The position numbers and the translations under genes were made by a program. From contig NZ_JACOOQ010000003.1 in the NCBI RefSeq assembly GCF_014287815.1, forward strand, positions 1-64,000: a DNA stretch of 64,000 nucleotides. The letters run 5' to 3'. A model generated the notes under the pieces. That model was not told the DNA's origin, ran no database searches, and saw only the letters and a program-made list of their open reading frames with translations. This stretch comes from Clostridium lentum. Lineage in GTDB: Bacteria > Bacillota > Clostridia > Clostridiales > Clostridiaceae. Positions 55,935 to 64,000 of the stretch are shown here, piece by piece (position 1 is the first letter of the stretch; the number at the start of each line of letters is the position of its first letter).

Positions 55935-56837
55935 ATGAAACTAGAAAATAAAATTTTAAAAATATCAATGGTAGGTGCGTTATTCTTTGCACTATTTGGT
56001 ATAGCATGGGGATGAACTGTACAATCTGAAATGATTATATTTGATGGATTATATTCATTTATCAGTTTAGCGCTAACAATGTTGTCTTTATATATAAATA
56101 ATTTTATGGCTAAGAAGGAATTGGATAAATATCCTTTTGGCAAATATATATTGGAACCTTTAGTTATATCCTTAAAATCACTTATCATAGGAGGAATGTG
56201 TTTATATTCTTTGATAGGAGCTATACAGGATATAGTGAATGGAGGAAATAGTGTAGAATATGGTTCAGCATTAATATATTCTATTGTATCAGTTGTAGGG
56301 TGCGGTGGTGTATATATTTTTATGAAGAAAAAAGGTGAAAAAATTTCTTCAGAAATGGTTAAAGTTGAAGCAAGTCAATGGCTTATGGATACTTTATTAA
56401 GTATTGGTGTATTGGTAGGCTTTGTAATAGCTATGATTCTTAGAAATACAAGGTTTTCTTGGCTCAATGTATATATAGATCCAATGATGGTAATTATGGT
56501 ATCAGTTGTATTCATAAAGATGCCTATACAATCTTTTATAAATTCCTTTAAGGAAATATTATGTGTAAAAGCAAATGATGAAATCAATGATGATATATAT
56601 TTTATTGTAAAAGAAATTGAGAAAGAATATAAATTTGAAGATTCAATATCAAGAGTATCAAAAATTGGTGGAGAGTTAAGAATTGAAATAGATTTTATAT
56701 ATAATGAAGAAAGTAAATTAAAAGATTTAGATCAAATGGATTGTGTTAGAGAAAAAGTTTATGATGCGATAAAACATATAGATTATAATAAATGGCTAAA
56801 TGTTTCTTTTACTGGGGACAAAAAATGGGCCATATAA
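55935..56837 (+). pseudogene. Cation-efflux (CDF-like) gene with in-frame TGA
   Basis: A good AGAGGTG site precedes ATG 55935. The frame MKLENKILKISMVGALFFAL...GIAWG stops at TGA 56013-56015 and continues in the same frame as TVQSEMIIFDGLYSFISLAL..., with six membrane helices, to 56837. Helix 1 is split from the rest. CDF-like features are FDGLYSFIS and a C-terminal cytosolic domain (about 210-300). Translation could restart at ATG 56031, giving a 268-residue protein lacking most of helix 1. Either a recent nonsense mutation or a sequencing error explains it. Confidence 0.75.
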
Positions 56838-56842
56838 AAAAG

Positions 56843-56867
56843 CGAAGGAGAAATCCTTCGTTTTTTT
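56843..56867 (+). terminator. Terminator after the CDF-like gene
   Basis: CGAAGGA - GAAA - TCCTTCG followed by seven T. Confidence 0.95.
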
Positions 56868-57006
56868 ATATATTTTTTATACAAGTATATAAAAAATAAG
56901 GAAAGATTTCTTACAAAATTCGTATTATTTTTAATGGCAAATTTATGGAATTATTTATAGAATTATAATAATATTAGAATAGAGGATAATTGGAGGGAAT
57001 TTAGAA

Positions 57007-58701
57007 ATGAAAGTAAAGGATAAAATAACAAGATTTTATACCATAGAAGATTTGGAAGAAATGTTAGATAAATTACCTTATCAAATATGGTTAAAAGATG
57101 ATGAAAAAAAATATATATACATAAATAAATTAGGTGCAGAAAAGTTAGGGATTAGTAAAGAAGAAATAATAGGAAAAACTGATTATGAATTTAGAGAGTA
57201 TGATATTGCTAAGGAATGTGATAAAACAGATATAGAAGTTATAGAGAAAAAAGCTGATATTTATAATGAAGAGTATAGTAAAATAGATGATAATGAAATA
57301 TGGCATAAGGTATATAAATTTATTTTACATAAAGAGAATAAAAAAGAAATTATAGGAGGAGTAGCACGAGAGATATCATTAGATAAGAATGTACAATTAG
57401 AAATTGAATCAAACTTAATGAGTTATTTAAATATAGATGAAGAAAAAAGATATGATACTAAAAAAACTATTCATTTATTGTTAAAAGAAATAAAAAATAT
57501 TGTTGAATATAAGAATATATCTATATTTTTATATGATAAAGATAGTGAGAAATTTAAATTTTATTTAAGCGAAAATGAAGAAGAAAATAGTTTTAATGTA
57601 GATATACATATAAATAAAGAAATAGAAAATAAGTTATGTAGTAAAGAAATTATTAAAGATAAATATGAAGAAATATATAATAAATTAGAAATGTTTAAAG
57701 GAAAAAAAGAAAGTTTAAAAATGAGGCATATAGAACTAGCGAATAATTTATTTGGGTTAGTAGTAATAACTTATGATGAAAGTAAAAATTGTTTTACTAA
57801 AGAGGAATCTTATTTAAATGAAACTTTAAGTAAAATAGGATATATAGTTAAACAGATGGAAAATAAAAGTGAAATTAAATATATAACCGATAAGAAAAGG
57901 GAATTAGAAGAGTTTATTAAATTAGAAGCCATGAAGGTGGAATTTTTATCTAATATGTCTCATGAATTTAGAACTCCTATTAATATAATACTTGCTATTG
58001 TGCAATTATTGAATTTACATAATAAGCCATTAGGTGATGAAAAATATAAAGAATATTTAAACATATTAAAGCAAAATTCATATAGATTATTGAGATTGGT
58101 GAACAATGTTATGGATATAACGAAAGTAAATAGTGATTCAGATAAATTGAATTTAGTAAATTGTAATATTGTTAGTGTTTTAGAAGAAATAGTTATGTCT
58201 ACTGTGTTATATGCAAGTGAAAAGAAAAGAAATATAATTTTTGATACAGATAGTGAGGAAATAATTTTAGCTTGTGATGAAGATAAAATTGAAAGAATTA
58301 TGCTTAATTTAATATCTAATGCCATTAAATTTTCTCAGCTCCATACAGATATTGAAATAAAAATAAAGAGAAATGTAGATTTAAATAGAGTATATATATC
58401 TGTTAAAAATTATGGTTCAAATATAGAATTTAACGATAGAGAAAAAATATTTGAAAGATTTCATAGAGTAGATAATTCGTTAAATAGGAAAAATGAAGGT
58501 TGTGGTATAGGATTATTTTTATGTAGAAAGTTTATAGAAATGCATGGAGGAGAAATATTTTTAGATAATATAGATAATGGTACTCAGTTTTCATTTTATT
58601 TACCGATAAATATAACAAGTGAAAAAATATATAATCCTTTAATGCAGAAAGATAGTCTTATAGAGAAATGTAATATTGAATTTTCTGATATATATATATA
58701 A
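57007..58701 (+). CDS. Cytosolic PAS-domain sensor histidine kinase
   Basis: The 564-residue protein has no membrane helix. A PAS domain (about 15-125; LPYQIWLKDDEKKYIYINK) is followed by a GAF-like region (about 150-285) and a kinase core with H319 in SHEFRTP, N-box NLISNAIKFS and G-box GCGIGLFLCRKFIEMHGG. No response regulator is adjacent. It could sense a cytosolic redox or small-molecule signal. GGAGGG precedes the ATG. Confidence 0.92.
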   Translation: MKVKDKITRFYTIEDLEEMLDKLPYQIWLKDDEKKYIYINKLGAEKLGISKEEIIGKTDYEFREYDIAKECDKTDIEVIEKKADIYNEEYSKIDDNEIWHKVYKFILHKENKKEIIGGVAREISLDKNVQLEIESNLMSYLNIDEEKRYDTKKTIHLLLKEIKNIVEYKNISIFLYDKDSEKFKFYLSENEEENSFNVDIHINKEIENKLCSKEIIKDKYEEIYNKLEMFKGKKESLKMRHIELANNLFGLVVITYDESKNCFTKEESYLNETLSKIGYIVKQMENKSEIKYITDKKRELEEFIKLEAMKVEFLSNMSHEFRTPINIILAIVQLLNLHNKPLGDEKYKEYLNILKQNSYRLLRLVNNVMDITKVNSDSDKLNLVNCNIVSVLEEIVMSTVLYASEKKRNIIFDTDSEEIILACDEDKIERIMLNLISNAIKFSQLHTDIEIKIKRNVDLNRVYISVKNYGSNIEFNDREKIFERFHRVDNSLNRKNEGCGIGLFLCRKFIEMHGGEIFLDNIDNGTQFSFYLPINITSEKIYNPLMQKDSLIEKCNIEFSDIYI

Positions 58702-58773
58702 CTATATTTATTAAAAGATATTAATAGTGTATTATAGGAATTATATTAAAGAATTATATTAGGGGGGTAACTA

Positions 58774-61700
58774 ATGAAAAAATTATCGTTAAATAAAGGT
58801 GAGAAGATAATTAAATATGCTCTTAGAAAATACTCTTTTGGAGTAGTTTCAGTGGCAGTTTCAGTATGTTTTTTTACAGAAATAGCTTCAGCATCTATTT
58901 TAATCAATGAAAATACTTCTATACAAGAAACATACTCTACAAATGAAGATTTAAGTGAAAATATTACACAAAAAGAGGATTATGTAAGTGATGAATTAGA
59001 TAAAAATTTTGTAGAAGAAGAAACATCTATAACTGAAAGCATTATTCAAGATGAAGTTATTGATGAAAAAGAAGATGAAGCTATTGAAGAATATGCTTTT
59101 AATGAAACTGTAGAAGAAAAAATTCAAAAAGTAAAACAAAGCTTTAAAGAAGTTAAATATGATGATTTATATACTATTTTAAATCCATATGTTTCATTAT
59201 GGGATAAACAAGATGTTAAAAATCAATTAAAAAAAGAATTAGGAGTAGAACCAACTCAAGATCAAATAAATGAACGTCTTAAAAGTTTTTGTATGGATAA
59301 ACTTGATTTAAGAAAAAGCTTTGAATATGTGCAAAATAATTTAGATACAATATTAAAGAAGTTATTTGATAATGACCCATATTTTTCATCTCAATATATT
59401 ATTAGTAAAAGAAATGAAATATTAATAGCATTATCTTATTTAGAGAGAAATTATAGTTTTGATTTTAAAGGTGAAGTTGCAAAGGATTTAATTTTATATA
59501 ATTATCCACAAAGTTTAAGTGGATTTTCAGCATTAATGGATATAGGTGAAGTGAGTTTTTCAGATTTAGAGCTTAAAAATACTGCAAAGACTTATGAAAA
59601 GAAAATTGCACCAATTACTAAAGATAATACTATTTTTGATTTTATAGAAAATTCTTTAAATAAATATTATCCAGCTATGAGTGCTAGTGAGTGGTTTAAA
59701 GATAGAAGTAATGCTTATATTGTTGAAGCTAAAAGTAGTAATCAAAATGTAGATACTTCTTTTTACAATAAAATGAAAAATGATCCTAAATTAAGTGATC
59801 ATTTAATTCCATTATTATCTCTTAGTCAAGATAATATTTATGTTATTAGCACAATGAGCACAGTGAGTTATGGGTTGGTAGATACATATGTTGATAGAAA
59901 AGAAAGTAATTATAATGAGTCAAAAAGAAAATTTGAAGCTGATTTACAAGAAACAGCTAATAAGCAAGAAGAATTTTTAGATTTTTGGTATCGTATTAGT
60001 AATAAGAGAGATACACTTTTAAATGGAAATAATATTATTATAATTGATACTATGAGAAAATATGGTGAAGGAAGTACAAGAGATTTATGGGCTCCTAAGT
60101 ATGGTGAAACATTAAGTGGGGTTCGTGAGTTTATTACTCCTCTTGATTTTTATTCTAATTATATGTTTGTAGATGGAGAAGCATCAGGAGATAATTTAGT
60201 TAAATTATATTTATCAAAAACATTAACTGATAGAGGACAATCTACTTATACACATGAATTAACACATTTATTAGATAAAAAAGTTTGGCTTAACGGATAT
60301 GGTAGGAGAACTGGTAAAGGTGCAGAAACTTTTGCTACAGGAATGTTTGAAAGTTTAAATAATACAGTTGGATTATCTGAATATGAGCCAATATTTAATT
60401 TAAATTTAGCATATAAGTTAGGAGAAGGAAGAGTACAAAATGCTTCACCTAATAGATTTATGCAAGAATCTGACTTAAAAGATTATATGCAAGGATTAAT
60501 GGATGTTATATATACATTAGATTATGCTGAAGCAATATCATCATTAAGAAGAACTAATTCAGAAAAAGCAATATTATTTAATCAATTGGAATTAACACCA
60601 GAAAAAGCTCCTAATACTGAAAATAAAAGCAATGATACATTTAAGCATATAGATGAAAGTATTGCAAGTACTTTAAACACAATTGATGATTTAATTGAAA
60701 AAAATATTGTATCAGGAAGACTAAAATTTAAAGGTAATGCAACTGTAGGAACAACTGAGCAAAATGGATATTATGTTGCACCATTATTAGAGCCAATATA
60801 TGCAGGTATTCAAAATGATGAAGGTTCAACAGGGGAGATAACATTTAAAAGATATGCATATGAATTATTAGCTGAATATGGATATAGTGAAGGTATGGTT
60901 TCATATGTTTCTGATAAATATTCAAATGATAAGGAAGCATTAAATGCTATTTTAGATTCTAAATATAATGGAAGCTTAACTGAATTTAAAAAGGATATGT
61001 TTAAACGTAGAATTGATAAGCTATCAGATTTAAAAGAAACAGACTACTTCAAAAATTATGAAGAATTACAACAGTTAATGAATGAAGCAGTAGAAAAAGA
61101 TTTAAAGATGATGGAAAGTAATAAAACTAATTCACAACCAATGGCTCAGAATGTAAAAGAAGTACAAAAATTAAAAACAAAGATTTTACAATGGTATTTA
61201 GTAAATACTAATGATTTTACAACATCTATATATAATTCTAAAGTTATTGTATCAGAAGATAAAGAAGTAACAGAAACAGAGATTCCTATAGAAGTTATTA
61301 ATAGAGAAGACTCAAATTTATGGGAAGATGAAACACGTACAGAACCTGGAATATCAGGAAGTATTAGAACAACTAAGATATGGAGAACAGAAAATGGTGT
61401 TCGTGTAGGAGAACCAATAATAAATCAAGAAATTATTAGAGAAATGGTTCCAACTATTATTTATAAAGGAACTAAAAAGATTTATGATGAAATTGTTACT
61501 GTGGATGACAATGTAGAAATTCCAATTATAGAAAAAGTAATAGAAGATCCTAATTTATATATTGGAGAAGAAAAAAGAGTAGAAGGAAAAGCTGGTATTA
61601 AAAAGGTAACAACAATTCAAAAAACAAATAAAGGACAACCAGTAGGAGAACCAATAATAAATCAAGAAATTATTAGAGAAATGGTTCCAACTGTTATTTA

Positions 61701-62577
61701 CAAAGGAACTAAAAAGATTTATGATGAAATTGTTACTGTGGATGACAATGTAGAAATTCCAATTATAGAAAAAGTAATAGAAGATCCTAATTTATATATT
61801 GGAGAAGAAAAAAGAGTAGAAGGAAAAGCTGGTATTAAAAAGGTAACAACAATTCAAAAAACAAATAAAGGACAACCAGTAGGAGAACCAATAATAAATC
61901 AAGAAATTATTAGAGAAATGGTTCCAACTATTATTTATAAAGGAACTAAAGCTTTACCAACACAAAATGAAATATATCCAGCAGAAGTGATTAATGGTAA
62001 CTTAGAATGCTACGATGATGAAATTGATTTAGCGTCAGTTATTTTAAATAATATTGCAATAAATGATAATTCAGTTAATGTAAGAAAAGAAATAATAGGA
62101 GATATTCCAACTACTGTGGGAGAGCATACTGTTATTGTTAGAGTAACTTATGAAGATAATAGTTACAAAGATGTTAATGTATCTGTTAGAATAAGAAGTA
62201 AACAAGATAGACCAAATACAGATAATAAACCAGGTGATGATAGTAATAAACCAAATGAAGATAACAAGCCAAATGTAGATAACAATAAACCAAATTCAAA
62301 TAATTCTACCAATGGCTCAAGTAATAATAAAAAAGATGATGTAAGTAGTGATAATAATAAACCAAATGAAAATGATTCAGAAACTGTGGATAAAGATAAT
62401 TCAAATAATTATGTAGAGGTTAAGCCTAATACTGGAAACTCAAATATAGGTAATTCTGAAGATAAAAAATCACAAACAAAATTACCACAAACAGGTGTTG
62501 AAGGTTCTTTAACAATGTTAGGATTATTATCATTATCTATTGGTAGTGCTCTATCTTTCAGAAAAAAGAAGAAATAA
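58774..62577 (+). CDS. Surface-anchored M26-type zinc metalloprotease (ZmpA/ZmpB/IgA1-protease family)
   Basis: The 1267-residue cell-wall protein has a YSIRK-like signal peptide (YALRKYSFGVVSVAVS, about 14-42), an acidic linker, and a large protease domain (about 110-800). HELTH (494-498) with a third ligand E518 twenty residues later is the M26 zinc site. Three G5-type domains (about 840-1065), a bacterial-Ig-like segment, a long Asn/Lys/Pro-rich spacer and the sortase signal LPQTG (1237-1241) with a hydrophobic helix and basic tail follow. It probably acts on host glycoproteins; the target is unknown. AGGGGGG precedes the ATG. Confidence 0.93.
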   Translation: MKKLSLNKGEKIIKYALRKYSFGVVSVAVSVCFFTEIASASILINENTSIQETYSTNEDLSENITQKEDYVSDELDKNFVEEETSITESIIQDEVIDEKEDEAIEEYAFNETVEEKIQKVKQSFKEVKYDDLYTILNPYVSLWDKQDVKNQLKKELGVEPTQDQINERLKSFCMDKLDLRKSFEYVQNNLDTILKKLFDNDPYFSSQYIISKRNEILIALSYLERNYSFDFKGEVAKDLILYNYPQSLSGFSALMDIGEVSFSDLELKNTAKTYEKKIAPITKDNTIFDFIENSLNKYYPAMSASEWFKDRSNAYIVEAKSSNQNVDTSFYNKMKNDPKLSDHLIPLLSLSQDNIYVISTMSTVSYGLVDTYVDRKESNYNESKRKFEADLQETANKQEEFLDFWYRISNKRDTLLNGNNIIIIDTMRKYGEGSTRDLWAPKYGETLSGVREFITPLDFYSNYMFVDGEASGDNLVKLYLSKTLTDRGQSTYTHELTHLLDKKVWLNGYGRRTGKGAETFATGMFESLNNTVGLSEYEPIFNLNLAYKLGEGRVQNASPNRFMQESDLKDYMQGLMDVIYTLDYAEAISSLRRTNSEKAILFNQLELTPEKAPNTENKSNDTFKHIDESIASTLNTIDDLIEKNIVSGRLKFKGNATVGTTEQNGYYVAPLLEPIYAGIQNDEGSTGEITFKRYAYELLAEYGYSEGMVSYVSDKYSNDKEALNAILDSKYNGSLTEFKKDMFKRRIDKLSDLKETDYFKNYEELQQLMNEAVEKDLKMMESNKTNSQPMAQNVKEVQKLKTKILQWYLVNTNDFTTSIYNSKVIVSEDKEVTETEIPIEVINREDSNLWEDETRTEPGISGSIRTTKIWRTENGVRVGEPIINQEIIREMVPTIIYKGTKKIYDEIVTVDDNVEIPIIEKVIEDPNLYIGEEKRVEGKAGIKKVTTIQKTNKGQPVGEPIINQEIIREMVPTVIYKGTKKIYDEIVTVDDNVEIPIIEKVIEDPNLYIGEEKRVEGKAGIKKVTTIQKTNKGQPVGEPIINQEIIREMVPTIIYKGTKALPTQNEIYPAEVINGNLECYDDEIDLASVILNNIAINDNSVNVRKEIIGDIPTTVGEHTVIVRVTYEDNSYKDVNVSVRIRSKQDRPNTDNKPGDDSNKPNEDNKPNVDNNKPNSNNSTNGSSNNKKDDVSSDNNKPNENDSETVDKDNSNNYVEVKPNTGNSNIGNSEDKKSQTKLPQTGVEGSLTMLGLLSLSIGSALSFRKKKK
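61471..61944 (+). repeat. Tandem 237-bp duplication coding G5 domains
   Basis: Two copies (61471-61707 and 61708-61944) encode 79 residues each and are nearly identical at the DNA level; the differences I see are at the end of the copies. The third, upstream G5 unit is more diverged. This points to a recent unequal exchange that lengthens the stalk. Confidence 0.9.
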
Positions 62578-62635
62578 TTTTAAATAATTAAGATATATTA
62601 TAAAGAGGTTGTATTAAAAGAATATTTAATACTAG

Positions 62636-62670
62636 CTAAAAAAGGGAATTCGTATTTGAATTCCCTTTTT
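62636..62670. terminator. Bidirectional terminator
   Basis: AAAAAGGGAATTC pairs with GAATTCCCTTTTT around a 6-base loop, between the convergent protease and MATE genes. Confidence 0.9.
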
Positions 62671-62710
62671 GTATATAATGTAATTATAAAGTAGTTAAAA
62701 TATGGTACAA

Positions 62711-64000
62711 CTAAGCAATTTTTTCTAACTGCATTTTATCAAGTTGTTTAAATTCTTTTTTAAGTAATATTAACGTTATAATAACTGAAAGTGAGTCAGC
62801 ACAAGCGCCCGCTGCCCAAACACCATCTAATCCAATAAACTTAGGTAAGATTATTGTAAATGGAATTAATAATATTACTTGCCTTAAAAGACTTACAAAC
62901 ATAGATATTTTAGCTTTACCAATTGATTGATAGTAACTTGTGGCAACAATATTTATTCCTACTACAGGCATCATTAATAAATATATTCTAATTCCTTTTA
63001 TTGCTAATGTAGTTAATTCATGATCATTATTAAATAAACTGATGATTTGTGTAGGGAAGCATTGAATTGATATAAAACCAATAATACATATTACACAGGC
63101 TGCAATAGTAGCGTATTTAAATGCTTCTTTAGCTCTTTCATACTTTTTAGCACCATAATTAAATCCGATAATAGGCTGGCACCCTTGATTTATACCAAAT
63201 ATAGGCATCATAAATATTATATTTAATGAACTTATTACTGTCATAGCACCAATTGCTAAATCACTACCATAAGTTTTTAAGGCGTTATTAGCAATAACTT
63301 GAACTAAACTATTAGCTATTTGTGTAGCAAATGGAGCTATTCCAATGGCAAAAGTCATAGTTACTAGGTGTTTTTTTAATTTAAAGTTTTCAATTTTTAA
63401 CTTTAAGTTTGAATTACCAGCTGTGTAGTAATATAAAATTATAAAGAAAGTAATAGCTTGTGAAATAATAGTTGCTAAAGCAGCACCTTTAACTCCTAGG
63501 TTAAGTACAAAGATAAATATATAATCTAGTATAATGTTAGCACCACAGCCAATTACCATGGTTATGGAAGACATTTTAGGATTTCCATCAGCTCTTACTG
63601 TACTGTTTAAAGCAAATGAAAGAATATTAAATGTACATCCAAGCAAAATTATACCTATATATTCTTTTGCATAAAATAGTGTATTTTCACTGGCACCAAA
63701 AAGATTTAGAATAGGGTTAGCGAAGATAGTTCCAGTTATTGCAATAGCTAGTCCTACTATTATACTTAAAGTAAAAGCATTTCCCAAAAGCTTTTCAGCT
63801 GTAGTTCTATTTCCTTTTCCTAAATTAAGGGAGATATTAGCAGTAGTACCAATACCAATAAGCATACCAAAGGCTAGCACTATTGTCATAATTGGCATAG
63901 TAATACCTACACCAGTTATTGCTAGTGAACCTATATCAGGTATATTTCCGATGAACATTCTATCAACAATGTTATATAGGGCATTTACTACCATACCAAT
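62711..64000 (-). CDS. MATE-family multidrug/metabolite efflux transporter (partial)
   Basis: The frame is open to the right edge of the window, so the N terminus is missing. The visible 430 residues contain NALYNIVDRMFIGNI near the normal end of helix 1, which means only about 20-40 residues are lost. About eleven membrane helices, GxNQGCQPIIGFNYGA and the typical pseudo-repeat place it in the DinF/NorM-like MATE group, driven by Na+ or H+. The substrate is unknown. Confidence 0.88.
   Translation of the reverse strand: MGMVVNALYNIVDRMFIGNIPDIGSLAITGVGITMPIMTIVLAFGMLIGIGTTANISLNLGKGNRTTAEKLLGNAFTLSIIVGLAIAITGTIFANPILNLFGASENTLFYAKEYIGIILLGCTFNILSFALNSTVRADGNPKMSSITMVIGCGANIILDYIFIFVLNLGVKGAALATIISQAITFFIILYYYTAGNSNLKLKIENFKLKKHLVTMTFAIGIAPFATQIANSLVQVIANNALKTYGSDLAIGAMTVISSLNIIFMMPIFGINQGCQPIIGFNYGAKKYERAKEAFKYATIAACVICIIGFISIQCFPTQIISLFNNDHELTTLAIKGIRIYLLMMPVVGINIVATSYYQSIGKAKISMFVSLLRQVILLIPFTIILPKFIGLDGVWAAGACADSLSVIITLILLKKEFKQLDKMQLEKIA

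Noticed and set aside
56013..56015. TGA in the CDF-like gene as a selenocysteine codon
   Set aside because: No SECIS-like hairpin directly follows, CDF proteins have no known Sec residue here, and the position is a membrane helix.
61471..61944. CRISPR array or VNTR DNA element
   Set aside because: The repeat unit is 237 bases, coding, in frame, with no spacers.

Overview
The window is AT-rich (roughly 30% GC), densely coded DNA from a strictly anaerobic, spore-forming Clostridium (sensu stricto type). The grounds are the spoIVF - rng - rplU - prp - rpmA - obgE gene order, a pyruvate:ferredoxin oxidoreductase, pyruvate formate-lyase and flavodiiron protein, meso-diaminopimelate dehydrogenase, GGAGG-type ribosome binding sites and AGA/TTA-rich codon use. 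A YSIRK/LPXTG-type IgA-protease-like metalloprotease suggests a host-associated lifestyle. I could not fix the species.

Layout. 1-12 kb is a conserved housekeeping block: a truncated SpoIVFA-like protein and the SpoIVFB protease, two radical-SAM-family proteins, RNase G, the L21 leader with rplU-prp-rpmA, obgE, yhbY, nadD, yqeK, an LCP cell-wall ligase and an RluD-type pseudouridine synthase. 12-16.7 kb holds a D-Ala-D-Ala carboxypeptidase, a ComEA-like protein, a lipoprotein, an RDD protein and the rRNA methyltransferase gene rlmD. 16.7-26 kb is an accessory island that starts directly behind rlmD. It contains an IS256-family element, a divergent pair of HTH regulators around three evenly spaced operator repeats, a lipoprotein gene broken by one stop codon, a BsuBI/PstI-type restriction-modification pair, and two unrecognised zinc-finger proteins, one membrane-bound and one with a HEPN-like R-x4-H motif. 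A diverged second copy of the rlmD 3' end follows, then the decayed remains of an ATPase/DUF4325/PIN-like cassette. 26-40 kb returns to ordinary genes: a thioesterase-like gene behind a possible structured leader, an orphan EIIC-like transporter, ddh, rpsU (only 58 codons), asnA, four tRNAs, an alpha/beta hydrolase, an SDR, a cation transporter with an overlapping leader ORF, a phasin-like/ABC1-kinase pair, an AIM24-like protein and a flavodiiron protein. 40-56 kb holds a Crp/Fnr regulator, PFOR, a metallophosphoesterase, the csoR-copA-copZ copper operon, pflB, the nadABC operon and a split chromate-type transporter. 56-64 kb has a cation-efflux gene with an in-frame TGA, a cytosolic PAS histidine kinase, the large surface metalloprotease and a MATE transporter cut by the window edge.

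How parts work together. The copper genes sit behind one consensus promoter with a CsoR box. The nad operon promoter is followed by a palindrome whose core also lies upstream of the orphan EIIC-like transporter. This suggests one NAD-responsive repressor (NiaR type) controls both, and makes that transporter a candidate for vitamin B3 uptake. The island looks like a degraded mobile defence island inserted at the 3' end of rlmD: it has no integrase left, one intact restriction-modification system, linked candidate effectors and several pseudogenes.
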